Positions 19,099 to 28,015 are shown, counted from the first letter of the stretch. The stretch: DNA of 64,000 nucleotides from Hyphomicrobiales bacterium (GCA_026400535.1 JAPLOU010000038.1:1-64000), one strand, 5' to 3'. Numbers and translations are program-made. Notes: a model not told the origin generated them from the letters alone.

Positions 19099-20484
19099 TC
19101 AAACAGCCGGAAGCGTCAGGATCGCCCGCAGACCGCCGATGCCGGCCTTTTCGAGCGTGAGGACGCCGCCATAGAGCTTGGCAAGATCGGTCACGATGGA
19201 GAGCCCCAGCCCAGAGCCGGGCTTGGACTCATCGAGCCGCCGTCCGCGGCGCAGCACCTCTGCCCGTCCGGTGGCCGGGAGACCTTGGCCGTCATCATCG
19301 ATGACGATGCGGAGCAACGGCCGGCCGGCCTCCTCGATGAGTTCGATGTCGACGAGCACGGTGCTCACGGCCCATTTGTAGGCATTGTCGAGCAGGTTGC
19401 CGAGCATCTCCTCCAGGTCCTGGCGTTCGCCCCGGAAACGGATTGCGCCCTCCAGATTGACACAGGTTGTGATGCCCTTCGAGCGATAGATCTTGTCAAA
19501 GGTCCGGATCAGGCCCTCAAGCGACGGCGCCACATCGCAGATGCCGCCCAGGGTGCCGGTCAGGGCCGCGGCGCGGGCGCGGTCGAGATAGTAGTTGACC
19601 TGATCGCGCATCAGCGTGGCCTGTTCGTTGACCTTGGCGGCCAGCGGCCCGGGATTGGCGTCAGCCTCATTGACGATGACGCTGAGCGGGGTCTTGAGCG
19701 CATGCGCGAGGTTGCCGACATGGGTGCGGGCCCTGTCGAGAATCTCCCTGTTCGTCTCGATCAACTGGTTGAGTTCGCCGGCGAGCGGGCGAAGGTCCGG
19801 CGGGTATTCGCCGTCGATGCGCGTCGTGGCCCCGATGCGGACATCGCCAACCGATTGCCTGAGCCGCGCCAGTGGCGCGAGGCCAAGCCGCACCTGAAGC
19901 AGGGTCGAGACCACGAGTGCGGCGAAGAGCAGCGCGAATGTGATGGTCAGCGCGATGCGGAAATCCCGGATGTCGTCCTGGATCTCGTCGGAGGGCGCGG
20001 CGACTGCAATGGTGTAGCGCCCGTCCTCGCCGGCGTCGATCCGGCGCTCGAACTGGCGCAGCCGCCGGTCATCCGGGCCGATGATGTAGCCCTTGCGGGC
20101 GCCACGGACCTCCTGCTCGCCGAGGTCCGCGAGTTTCGGCAGTTGTCCGCCGATCAGCGAGCGCGAGGCCCGGATCACCGGCTTGTCGCTGTCGGTGCGG
20201 ATGACCTGCCAATACCAGCCGGAGAGCGGCAGATCGAAGCGTGGCTCGCCCAGATCACTGATCTGCTGGCGGTCCGAATCGCTTGGAGCGGCCAGGTCGG
20301 CGACGATTTCCTTGACATAGACCCCGAGCCGTTCGTCGAAGCCGCGTTCCGTGACCTGCCGCTGCAAGGTGTAGAGAATGAGGCCGGCGACGAGCAGGAT
20401 CATGAACGACCACAGGGCCGCCAGGATGATCAGGCGGCCGGACAGCGAGGGCTGCAGAAGGCGTCTGGGCAGCCTGAGGACCAT
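19099..20484 (-). CDS. Sensor histidine kinase, FeuQ/PhoQ-like
   Basis: Inner-membrane kinase of 461 residues, partner of the regulator 15 bp upstream. Helices lie at about 14-38 and 165-187 and enclose a periplasmic sensor domain of about 125 residues. A HAMP-like linker follows, then a HisKA box with VGNLAHALKTPLSVIVNEAD, where Ala replaces the usual Glu/Asp after His, as in PhoQ-type kinases. The HATPase has DNAYKWA and GSGLGLSIVTDL. The FeuQ likeness is from memory of rhizobial proteins. Together with the PepSY gene it would form a three-gene module next to ccmIEFH. Confidence 0.9.
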   Translation of the reverse strand: MVLRLPRRLLQPSLSGRLIILAALWSFMILLVAGLILYTLQRQVTERGFDERLGVYVKEIVADLAAPSDSDRQQISDLGEPRFDLPLSGWYWQVIRTDSDKPVIRASRSLIGGQLPKLADLGEQEVRGARKGYIIGPDDRRLRQFERRIDAGEDGRYTIAVAAPSDEIQDDIRDFRIALTITFALLFAALVVSTLLQVRLGLAPLARLRQSVGDVRIGATTRIDGEYPPDLRPLAGELNQLIETNREILDRARTHVGNLAHALKTPLSVIVNEADANPGPLAAKVNEQATLMRDQVNYYLDRARAAALTGTLGGICDVAPSLEGLIRTFDKIYRSKGITTCVNLEGAIRFRGERQDLEEMLGNLLDNAYKWAVSTVLVDIELIEEAGRPLLRIVIDDDGQGLPATGRAEVLRRGRRLDESKPGSGLGLSIVTDLAKLYGGVLTLEKAGIGGLRAILTLPAV

Positions 20485-20499
20485 CTGCCCCGCGCCGCC

Positions 20500-21168
20500 T
20501 CAACGCGTGCCGGGCGCGGCGAGAACATAGCCGAGGCCGCGGATGGTCTGGATCACCTCGACGCCGAGCTTCTTGCGCAGGCGCCCGACGAACACCTCGA
20601 TGGTGTTGGAGTCGCGGTCGAAGTCCTGATCATAGAGATGCTCGACCAGTTCCCCGCGCGAGACAACCCGACCCTGATGATGCATGAGATAGGCGAGAAG
20701 ACGGTACTCGTGCGAGGTCAGCTTGACCGGCGATCCGTCGACCAGCACGCGGCTTGCCCGTGTGTCGATGCGGACAGGGCCGCAGGCGATCTCGCTGGTC
20801 GCATGTCCCGCCGCGCGCCGGAGCAAGGCGCGCAGCCTGGCCAGCAGTTCCTCGACATGGAAGGGCTTGACCACATAGTCATCCGCACCGGCATCGAAGG
20901 CCGCAACCTTGTCGCTCCAGCGGTCACGGGCGGTCAGGATCAGGACCGGCATGGTCTTGCCAGCCCGCCGCCATTGCTGCAGCACCGTCACGCCGTCCAC
21001 CATGGGCAGTCCAAGATCGAGCACCACCGCGTCATAAGGCTCGGTCTCGCCGAGGTAGCATCCGTCTTCGCCGTCAAAGGCTCGGTCGACGGCATAGCCC
21101 GCCTGCTCAAGCGAGGTCACGATCTGACGGTTCAGATCCTTGTCGTCTTCGACCACGAGAAGTCGCAA
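20500..21168 (-). CDS. OmpR-family response regulator, FeuP/PhoP-like
   Basis: Transcription regulator of 222 residues. The receiver has the Asp pair in VVEDDKDLN, the phospho-acceptor in YDAVVLDLGLPMVDG near residue 51 and the Lys in DDYVVKPFHVEEL near 101. The winged-helix output domain runs from about 130 and ends with QTIRGLGYVL. The text around the phosphorylation site (GETEPYDAVVLDLGLP) is typical of rhizobial FeuP-like regulators. It is followed by its kinase, and the PepSY protein gene lies 38 bp upstream on the same strand. Confidence 0.93.
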   Translation of the reverse strand: MRLLVVEDDKDLNRQIVTSLEQAGYAVDRAFDGEDGCYLGETEPYDAVVLDLGLPMVDGVTVLQQWRRAGKTMPVLILTARDRWSDKVAAFDAGADDYVVKPFHVEELLARLRALLRRAAGHATSEIACGPVRIDTRASRVLVDGSPVKLTSHEYRLLAYLMHHQGRVVSRGELVEHLYDQDFDRDSNTIEVFVGRLRKKLGVEVIQTIRGLGYVLAAPGTR

Positions 21169-21206
21169 AGGGGTGTCCTCCGAAAGACCGAGAATCGCGT
21201 GACGTC

Positions 21207-21518
21207 TCAGCGCACGTTGGCCACTTTGCCCGAACTGCCGTCAACCGTCACGTGACCTACCCGGCCATCGCGGTGCAGCGTCACCACGTGATAGATCAGC
21301 CGCTTGTCGTCCTGACAGAGCCTCACCCTGACGACATCGCCGGCGCCAGCCTCCCGCGCAGCACGCGTGGCGGTGTCGGCCGGGACGGCCTGGCCGGCGA
21401 AAATCGCCTCGCGCATCTGCTCGCTGGACAGGCAGGCCGCCTGGGCGGAGACCGGCCCAACAGCTACGGCGCCCGACAGGGCGCCTGCAACTGCCAGAAC
21501 TCCGGACCATAACCGCAT
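21207..21518 (-). CDS. Small exported PepSY-domain protein
   Basis: The product has 103 residues. A clear signal peptide is followed by SAQAAC and one PepSY-like module ending YHVVTLHRDGRVGHVTVDG. The ATG at 21518 (MRLWSGVLAV) gives the best signal peptide; an ATG at 21554 is an in-frame alternative. PepSY proteins often regulate or are regulated with the neighbouring two-component genes, and this one lies directly upstream of the FeuP-like regulator on the same strand. It could be a periplasmic input or feedback component. The Cys pair (one near the mature N-terminus, one in RLCQDDK) might form a disulfide. Confidence 0.8.
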   Translation of the reverse strand: MRLWSGVLAVAGALSGAVAVGPVSAQAACLSSEQMREAIFAGQAVPADTATRAAREAGAGDVVRVRLCQDDKRLIYHVVTLHRDGRVGHVTVDGSSGKVANVR

Positions 21519-22156
21519 GAAAGCAGCCTGGCGAATTGACGCTGAACTGATCATGAATGACAGCCGTCCGCAGCCATGGATGGCCGTCAACGCCGCCAAA
21601 GCCTGGACCACAAGCCGTCTGGTGGCCGTGACACGGAACACCCTCAAGGCGTAGCTGATTGCGGTCAGGGCCTGCGCAATGGCCTGCTTGAGCCGCTGAT
21701 CGGCACGGCGGTCCGCCAAGGACCGGTTGCAGACCACCGCGCCGTCAAGCGCCACATCGCGGCTTGCCGCACCAGCCAGCCACCGCGAGCGGCTGACGGC
21801 TCCGGCATGGACGAAATCGGCGTTGAGGAAGCCGATCCTGCGGTCCCGCGGCAGCCCGGTCTGCTCAGCGCCAGATCAAGACGGGCCTGTCGTCACCGTC
21901 CCGGATGAGTTCGCCAGGATCAATCGACACCGGAGCGTGCGCATCGCGGTCGCTGAAATGGGCGTCCAGACCGACATGCCGGACAAGCGGCGCGAGCAGA
22001 TCTTGGGCCGACCTCGGCCGGTCGATGACACAGCCCGCAAGCTGGCCGCCTCGATCAGCCGCTGCGCGGCCGCAATCAGCGCAGCGGATCAGATCGTCCT
22101 CGTCAGCGCCACCGACTCTGAGGTAAGGCTTCGCCCGGAACAGCGAGACAGGCGCG
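21519..22156 (+). other. Gene-poor interval with coding-like traces on both strands
   Basis: About 640 bp separate the PepSY gene from the first trypsin gene. No complete gene could be supported. From about 21900 to 22140 the plus frame reads a protein-like stretch (including SVRIAVAEMGVQTDMPDKRR) with GC-biased third positions. The minus frame reads an equally plausible one with RCADCG. Neither has a supported start. I infer a decayed gene plus the promoter region of the PepSY-regulator-kinase unit. Confidence 0.4.
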
Positions 22157-22930
22157 ATGGCGGGAGCCGCAACCAAGATCGGACTGATGGGATCATCCTT
22201 GCAAAAGTGGGCCGGCATGATGACCGGGTGCGCGCTGATCGCGCCACAGGCGTCGGCCATCGTGGGTGGACAGGCGGGCGGACCGGTCGAGGCCTCCGCC
22301 GTGATGGTGCTGCATGACCGGGGCGGCATCTGCAGCGGGGTCGTGATCGCCCCGGACGTGGTTCTGACGGCCGCGCACTGCGTTCCGGCCGGCGCTGCGA
22401 TCCGGGTGCATTTCCGCGAGGCGGGGCAGCCTGTCCTGCTGGCGACGCAAACGGTTCGACGGCATCCCGAGTACCGGGCGAACGCGGTGCAGGAGCGCAC
22501 GCGCTCGATCGACCTGGCCCTGATCCGGCTCGCCTCGCCGCTGCCGGCGCGCTTTGAGCCCGCCACCCTGTCGACCCTGACAAGCCCTGCCGCCGCCAGC
22601 GTCACGGCCGCCGGCTTTGGTCTCGCCCGCGAAGGCGACGCGTCCACCACCGGCAGCTGGCGCTCGGTGGCGTTGCAGACCGTGCAGCCTTACGGGCCAA
22701 GCGCAGTCCTGCTCTGGGCCAGGGGTGCGGCCGGCGCCGGCGCCTGCCAGGGCGATTCAGGCGGTCCGATCACCGATGTTCGCCACCGTGTCGTCGCCAT
22801 TACGAACTGGTCGACCGGTGCATCCGGACGATCCTGCGGTGATCTGACGCAAGGCGCGCTCCTTGGGCCTCAACGGCGCTGGATCGATTCGGTTCTCGGC
22901 GGCTGGGACCAGCGGGCGCAGTGGAACTGA
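22157..22930 (+). CDS. Exported trypsin-like serine protease (S1 family)
   Basis: Secreted or periplasmic endopeptidase of 257 residues. The signal peptide ends near QASA, followed by the mature-like N-terminus IVGGQAGG, as in chymotrypsin-fold enzymes. The triad is visible as LTAAHCV, SIDLALIRL and CQGDSGGP. It is a compact S1 domain with no extra domain. In-frame ATGs at 22187 and 22217 are alternative starts. It is followed after about 105 bp by a paralogue on the same strand. Only one residue separates the predicted cleavage site from the I-V-G-G activation sequence, so no long pro-segment exists. Confidence 0.88.
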   Translation: MAGAATKIGLMGSSLQKWAGMMTGCALIAPQASAIVGGQAGGPVEASAVMVLHDRGGICSGVVIAPDVVLTAAHCVPAGAAIRVHFREAGQPVLLATQTVRRHPEYRANAVQERTRSIDLALIRLASPLPARFEPATLSTLTSPAAASVTAAGFGLAREGDASTTGSWRSVALQTVQPYGPSAVLLWARGAAGAGACQGDSGGPITDVRHRVVAITNWSTGASGRSCGDLTQGALLGPQRRWIDSVLGGWDQRAQWN

Positions 22931-23035
22931 GCCCAGACCATGACTGCGGGCAATTCACCGGTCTGGCAGCAATCTGTGGACGGGGATGGCGGGTTGCGCC
23001 ATGCTTCTGACCACGGATGCTTGCGGAGACCGCGA

Positions 23036-23941
23036 TTGACCTCACTTTCGAGCCGTGTTGCGGTCGGATTGCCGGGGTTGCTCCTGGCGGGCTGCCTGGC
23101 CATTCTGCCCGGGACAGCCTCGGCCGTCATCGGCGGCCATCCGGTCCGCGGCTCGGATCCCGCCCGCCAGTGGACCGTGAAGATCGAGAGCAGCAAGGGC
23201 GAATTGTGCTCCGGCGTGCCAATCGAGGCCCGGATTGTCCTCACGGCGGCACATTGCGTGATGAAGGGCGGCACCTTCCGGGTCTCGGTCATCGACGGCC
23301 ACATGAAGCGGCGCACCATCGTTGCATCCCATGTGGTGGCGCATGAGACTTTCCTGCCTGGACGAAGCCCGAGCACGCAGCCGGGCGTCGACCTCGCCAT
23401 GCTGCGGCTGTCAGCTCCCCTGCCCCCGGCGATCCGGCCGGTGACAATGGGGGGTCGCATCGGCGTGGGCGACGTGCTGACCATCGCCGGCTTCGGCCTC
23501 AGCCGCGAAGGCCAGGCCAGTACGGCAAGGACCCTGCGCCAAACCAGCCTGACCTCTGCGGGCCGTTATACCTCGGCCAACAGCGTTATGGTCGCCGTCG
23601 ACACGCAGACCCGCGGCCAGGCGCCGGGCGCGGGAGCGTGCAAGGGCGATTCGGGCGGACCCATCATGCGCGGCGACACCGGTTCGAGCGAACTGGTCGG
23701 CATCGTGAGTTGGTCGAGCGGCCCCGCGGTGCAGCGGGTCAGGAGCGTCTGCGGCGGCTTCACAGCAATCACCCCTGTTGCCGACCATGCCGGCTGGCTC
23801 AGCAGCACGGCCCGCGCGCTGTCGGCCATGCTTGATGACGGTCCGCAGCCGGAGCGCCGCCGTGGCGGCCGGCAGGAGCGTGGGCCACAGCCGCCCGCCA
23901 GCGCTGCCGAGCCGTGGATGCGGCCCGACAGCAACAACTGA
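23036..23941 (+). CDS. Exported trypsin-like serine protease (S1 family), second copy
   Basis: Paralogue of the preceding gene, with 301 residues from the TTG at 23036. That start is chosen because GGAG lies eight bases before it and a good signal peptide follows (to ASA). The ATG at 22940 would add an unlikely hydrophilic extension. The mature part begins VIGGHPV. Triad residues are in LTAAHCV, GVDLAMLRL and CKGDSGGP. A Pro/Arg-rich tail of about 35 residues follows the catalytic domain. The two proteases share the GFGLxREGxAST motif, which supports tandem duplication. Confidence 0.87.
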   Translation: MTSLSSRVAVGLPGLLLAGCLAILPGTASAVIGGHPVRGSDPARQWTVKIESSKGELCSGVPIEARIVLTAAHCVMKGGTFRVSVIDGHMKRRTIVASHVVAHETFLPGRSPSTQPGVDLAMLRLSAPLPPAIRPVTMGGRIGVGDVLTIAGFGLSREGQASTARTLRQTSLTSAGRYTSANSVMVAVDTQTRGQAPGAGACKGDSGGPIMRGDTGSSELVGIVSWSSGPAVQRVRSVCGGFTAITPVADHAGWLSSTARALSAMLDDGPQPERRRGGRQERGPQPPASAAEPWMRPDSNN

Positions 23942-24090
23942 CGGCGCCGGGCTCGGGCGGCGACGCACACCCCCTCGAGCGCCGCAAAATCCTGGACGCC
24001 GCCACCCAGGGGCCTTGTCGTGCAAAACAGCATAGAGGGCTTGGCCGAGGAGCGATCGCGCAGGATGCGGATCCCGGCGCGGTCGACCAT
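23942..24090 (-). pseudogene. Remnant reading frame next to the frameshifted ORF
   Basis: Starting at an ATG at 24090, just after the stop of the frameshifted ORF, a frame reads MVDRAGIRILRDRSSAKPS and continues with codon-like GC bias for about 45 residues. It then runs antisense into the trypsin gene. No family is recognised. It could be a truncated second gene of a decayed two-gene unit. Confidence 0.25.
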
Positions 24091-24093
24091 CAG

Positions 24094-24682
24094 TCAGCCG
24101 CACCGGACGTCGCCGACCAGCACCGAGACGGCGTTGGCCGCCATGTCGGGCATCACTTCGGCCCCTGCCATCGGGACGCTCGTCAGCGTGGCTGGCTGGC
24201 CGACGACGGTCGGCTCGGGCATGCACACCCGGAAGGCCCGACACGCCCTCGATCATGCCATCGCGGACAATCGGCAAAGGTTTCCCCGACCAGTGCCAGC
24301 CGCCGGGCGGCGGCAACTGGTCGTCGCGCGCCCGCAGCTCACGAGCCCGGCATGTCGACAGCAGGCTCCCCTTGTCGGTCCGGTCCACAAGCGGCCCCAT
24401 CTGGCGCGCAAGCGCCTCGCCAAGGCGGGCGAGGTCAGCAAGCACGTGGTCCGGATCGGTTCCATGGGGCTTGTCTGTGTCCTCCAGCGGGCGGTCGAGG
24501 CCGATCGCCGCGGCGTCCATGTCGCGCCGTTCCGTGATGGTGAGCGCCCATGTGGCCGGCGATCCGGCTTGCGCCTCGACCGGCATTTCCGCCGCCCAGA
24601 GCTGCTCCACCAGACCAACGCGGCTCGCCTGGAAGATCGCCACGCCGGCGGCGGCGCCTTCAACGTCAAGACGAGGGTTCAT
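24094..24682 (-). pseudogene. Frameshifted ORF of unknown family
   Basis: From the ATG at 24682 (MNPRLDVEGAAAGVAIFQ) the frame looks like real protein for about 145 residues, including LPPPGGWHWSGKPLPIVRDG. Near 24245-24250 the protein-like text jumps by one base. The original frame becomes Arg/His/Asp-rich nonsense, while the shifted frame continues RAFRVCMPEPTVVGQPATL and ends VGDVRCG at a TGA at 24094. Removing one base restores a single protein of about 195 residues. I do not recognise the family. Either a true frameshift or a sequencing error would explain it. It lies convergent to the trypsin pair. Confidence 0.5.
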
Positions 24683-24921
24683 GGCCTGCCCCCCACACGA
24701 ACACCGAAAACCGCCATCCGTGCAGCGGCGTCCGGTCACAGGTCGTGATCAAGCCGACGTGACAGCCGATCAGCGCAACGCTGTCAGGGATACAGGTCCG
24801 ACAACCCGCGATCGTGAGATGACGATCGCGAAACAGGACCTGTGAGGCCGGCCTTGAGCCGGGATCAGGTCCAAGACGCCCGAACTCCTGCGTTGCTGGC
24901 TGCTCACCTGGCGCGCCCGTT

Positions 24922-25506
24922 TCAGCTCTGCGCCGCGTCGATCCATTTCGGCGTGGCGGTCGGGATATAGGCGGCCATCTTGTCGAGCAGGGCGCCGGGC
25001 CGGGTGTCGGTCAGCGCCATGTGCCGATGCTGTTCGCGCACGAAGCCCTCGGCGGTCGCCTTGTCGAGGAAGTGCAGCAATTCGCCGTAAAAGCCATCGA
25101 CATCGTAGAACCCGAGCGGCTTGTGATGGATGCCAAGCTGGGCCCAGGTCCAGATCTCGAAGATTTCCTCATAGGTGCCGATCCCGCCCGGCATGGCGAT
25201 GAACGCGTCGGCGAGCATCTCCATGCGTGCCTTGCGCTCATGCATGGAGGAGACGACATCCTTGCGGGTCAGCCGCTTGTGACCGACCTCCTTCGATTCC
25301 AGCGCGTGCGGAATGACACCGTGCACCGCGCCGCCCGCATCCAGCGCCGCATCCGCGATCACGCCCATGAGCCCGACGCTGCCGCCGCCATAAACCAGCG
25401 TTAGGCCCCGCTGCGCGATCTCGCGGCCGAGCGCCCGGGCTCCTTCGGCATAGCTGTCCCTCGCACCGATGCTGGAGCCGCAGAACACGCAGATGGTCTT
25501 GATCAT
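24922..25506 (-). CDS. LOG-family protein (cytokinin riboside 5'-monophosphate phosphoribohydrolase type)
   Basis: Cytosolic Rossmann-fold enzyme of 194 residues. Members release a free base from nucleoside 5'-monophosphates; older annotation as lysine decarboxylase is misleading. The signature PGGIGTYEE is present near residue 108, with the conserved Arg in SMHERKARM and the N-terminal CVFCGSS. Its start overlaps the stop of the upstream M20 peptidase by four bases, so the two are translationally coupled. Whether the substrate is AMP or a modified nucleotide cannot be told. Confidence 0.92.
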   Translation of the reverse strand: MIKTICVFCGSSIGARDSYAEGARALGREIAQRGLTLVYGGGSVGLMGVIADAALDAGGAVHGVIPHALESKEVGHKRLTRKDVVSSMHERKARMEMLADAFIAMPGGIGTYEEIFEIWTWAQLGIHHKPLGFYDVDGFYGELLHFLDKATAEGFVREQHRHMALTDTRPGALLDKMAAYIPTATPKWIDAAQS

Positions 25507-26894
25507 GGCGCCGGGTTCCCGAGAGCTGCCAGAATGCGGGCCCAGGAGCGGGCGCCCTTCTGGAAGGATGACAGATCGTATTTCTCGTTGGGCGAATGCA
25601 CCCGGTCATCATCGAGACCGTAGCCGACAAGCAGCGTGTCCATCCCAAGCGTGCGTTTGAAATCGCCGACCACGGGGATCGAGCCGCCCGAGCCGATGAT
25701 CGCGGCGGGCTTGCCCCACTCCGCTGTGAGTGCTTTTTCGGCTTTGCCCAGCGCCGGCATGTCCCAGTCGAGGGAGATGGCGCGGCTGCCCTTGTAGCGG
25801 ATGAACTCGGCCTTGCAGTCGGCCGGAATCCGGTCCCTGACATAGGCCTCGAACGCGTCCATGATGGACTTCGGATCCTGATCGCCGACCAGGCGGAAGG
25901 AGACCTTGGCGGTCGCCTCGGAGGCGATCACAGTCTTGGTCCCCTCGCCCTGATAGCCACCCCAGATGCCGTTGACGTCGCAGGTGGGCCGCGCCTGGAT
26001 CATCTCGATCAGAAGCCGGTCACGCTCGCCGGCCGGCACCCCAAGGCCGACCTGCCCGAGGAATTCCTCTGCCGTGAGGCCAAGACCGGCCCAGGCCGCC
26101 TTCATCTGCGCCGGCAGTTCGTGCACGCCATTGTAGAATCCCGGCAGCGTCACCTTGCCGTTGTCGTCATGCAGGCCGGCCAGAACCTTGGTCAGCACGC
26201 GGATCGGGTTGGCCGCCGCGCCGCCGAACAGGCCCGAATGCAGGTCACGGTCGGCCGCGATGATCTTGACCTCCATGTAGACCAGCCCGCGCAGGGCCGC
26301 CGTAATCGCGGGCGTTTCGCGGTCCCACATGCCCGTATCGCAGACCAGGGCCACGTCGGCCTTGAGTTCGGTCGCGTTCGCCTCGATGAACGGCGGCAGG
26401 TTGGGCGAACCGGATTCCTCCTCCCCCTCGACCAGGATCGTCACGCCGACGGGCAGGTCTCCGGTCTCGGCGAGCCAGGCGCGGCAGGCCTCGATGAAGG
26501 TCATGACCTGGCCTTTGTCGTCCGCAGCGCCGCGACCGGTGATGACCTGCCGGCCCGGCTCGAGCTCGGCCAGGCGCGGCTCGAAGGGCGGTGTCTCCCA
26601 GAGGTTCAGCGGATCAACGGGCTGCACATCATAATGGCCGTAGAACAGCACATGCGGCGCGCCTTTCTTTGGCCGATGCCCGACGACGATCGGGTGGCCC
26701 GGCGTCGGACGCGACGCGGCCTTAAAGCCCAGCTCCGTGAGGTCCCGCACCAGCCAGTCCGCTGCCCGGGCACAATCGGCCTTCCAGGCGCTGTCGGTCG
26801 AGATCGACGGGATCCTGACCCAGTCGATCAGGCGGTTGATCGCGCCTTCGCGATCGGCATCAAGACGGGAGAGAACGGCGGGCAAGCGCGACAT
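25503..26894 (-). CDS. M20-family metallo-dipeptidase
   Basis: Cytosolic zinc dipeptidase or aminoacyl hydrolase of the M20/CNDP group, 463 residues. The first metal-ligand motif is [12 protein letters not shown]. The bridging Asp is in GAADDKGQ and the catalytic Glu pair in [12 protein letters not shown] dimerisation lid domain spans about residues 210-370. The start is placed at the ATG at 26894 ([14 protein letters not shown]); the ATG at 26930 is possible but adds an unconserved leader. The gene overlaps the LOG gene by four bases. Peptide specificity is unknown; it fits with PepN and the Opp transporter in peptide use. Confidence 0.9.
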   Translation of the reverse strand: MSRLPAVLSRLDADREGAINRLIDWVRIPSISTDSAWKADCARAADWLVRDLTELGFKAASRPTPGHPIVVGHRPKKGAPHVLFYGHYDVQPVDPLNLWETPPFEPRLAELEPGRQVITGRGAADDKGQVMTFIEACRAWLAETGDLPVGVTILVEGEEESGSPNLPPFIEANATELKADVALVCDTGMWDRETPAITAALRGLVYMEVKIIAADRDLHSGLFGGAAANPIRVLTKVLAGLHDDNGKVTLPGFYNGVHELPAQMKAAWAGLGLTAEEFLGQVGLGVPAGERDRLLIEMIQARPTCDVNGIWGGYQGEGTKTVIASEATAKVSFRLVGDQDPKSIMDAFEAYVRDRIPADCKAEFIRYKGSRAISLDWDMPALGKAEKALTAEWGKPAAIIGSGGSIPVVGDFKRTLGMDTLLVGYGLDDDRVHSPNEKYDLSSFQKGARSWARILAALGNPAP

Positions 26895-26984
26895 GATGAC
26901 ACCGGATGGCTGATTCAACAGCGCCATCATACAGCCCCATCCCCTTGAGGGAATGGCGCCGGGCCCACGATTCGCGCATGGCCC

Positions 26985-27800
26985 TCATTCAGCCTTGAAG
27001 AAGCCCATGCGGCGCAGGGCCTGCATCAGAACATGACGGCCCGAGAGGCTTTCCGGCCCCGCGACGCGGCGGGCGGAGTGGATGGTCCACGGCGTCGTGG
27101 TGTTGACCCGTTCACGCTCGTTGAAGGCCGCCATGGCGTGATTGTAGCGCTCGATCGCAGCGTCCTGCTTTTCGAGCTCGTAGCGGCCATGGTGCAGCAC
27201 GGCTTCCTGCGGCAGGCGCGGCTTGATCGCGCCGCCCTTGCCGTCGGCGGCATAGCCGATGCACAGGCCGAATACGGCCGCAGCCCCCTGCGGCAGATCG
27301 ATCAGGCGGGCGACATCTTCGGGCTTGTTGCGCATGGCGCCGATGTAAACCGTCGACAGACCAAGGATCTCCGCCGCCATCACGGCATTCTGGGCGGCAA
27401 GCGCCGCATCGATGGAAGCGACCAGAAACATCTCAAGGGTATCGTTGCCCCCATGCGCAAGGCCGGCACGATCCGCCACGCGGTTGAGGCGGGCCAGATC
27501 GGCGAGAAAGAGCAGGAAGACAGGGCACTCGGCGATGTGCTGCTGCCCACCCGACAGGGCTGCGCACTCGGCCTTCACGGCCGGATCGGTTATCGCCACC
27601 ACCGACCAGGTCTGCAGGTTCGACGACGTCGCTGCCGACTGTGCCGCCGCAATGATCGCCTCAAGCGCTCCCGCGGGCAGTGGATCTGGCCTGTAGCCGC
27701 GCACCGAGCGGTGGTTCAGCATCAGCTCGATGGCCGGGGAGTTCAGGACGATCGCTGGCGCATCGGTCTCGCCGTAGCGCTGGGAGAGGGGGGAGGTCAT
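26985..27800 (-). CDS. FMN-dependent nitroreductase family protein (NfsA-like)
   Basis: Cytosolic flavoenzyme of 271 residues. The flavin-binding N-terminal motif NHRSVRGYRPDPLP is clear, with SSNLQTWSVV and the central IGAMRNKPEDVARLIDLP. The C-terminal arm resembles the NADPH-oxidising NfsA/FRP group. These enzymes reduce nitro, quinone or flavin substrates with NAD(P)H. It is a single transcription unit on the minus strand between the mutase genes and the M20 peptidase. Confidence 0.88.
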   Translation of the reverse strand: MTSPLSQRYGETDAPAIVLNSPAIELMLNHRSVRGYRPDPLPAGALEAIIAAAQSAATSSNLQTWSVVAITDPAVKAECAALSGGQQHIAECPVFLLFLADLARLNRVADRAGLAHGGNDTLEMFLVASIDAALAAQNAVMAAEILGLSTVYIGAMRNKPEDVARLIDLPQGAAAVFGLCIGYAADGKGGAIKPRLPQEAVLHHGRYELEKQDAAIERYNHAMAAFNERERVNTTTPWTIHSARRVAGPESLSGRHVLMQALRRMGFFKAE

Positions 27801-27932
27801 GGGAACTCACGAGGTTCGGGACGGCTTGTGGCGCTCACGGCCGGGCTCGCCCCGACCGCCCACGCCTGTCCCCTGGCATTTGCACCGTGAGACGCGGCGA
27901 GACAAGCCCGGTTGCCAAGCCATCCGACGTCA

Positions 27933-28011
27933 CGTCTTTGCGAGCACAGCGCGGTACTCCAGGCGCGCCAAGCCAGCCGGTGAGGATCGCGTCGCTGCTC
28001 TTGCGATGACG
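27933..28011. repeat. Intergenic imperfect inverted repeat (79 bp)
   Basis: The arms at 27933-27951 (CGTCTTTGCGAGCACAGCG) and 27993-28011 are inverted copies that match at about 15 of 19 positions. The arm resembles the dispersed alphaproteobacterial element that begins GTCATTGCGAGC, known to me from rhizobial intergenic regions. It sits between the mutase stop and the start of the nitroreductase gene. Confidence 0.6.
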
Positions 28012-28015
28012 GAAC

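Noticed and set aside
24094-24682. PAAR-like spike or toxin gene from the VGDVRCG ending
   Set aside because: The resemblance is limited to a few residues and there are no secretion-system neighbours.
24922-25506. Lysine decarboxylase
   Set aside because: The PGGxGTxxE motif defines LOG phosphoribohydrolases; the old name is an annotation carry-over.
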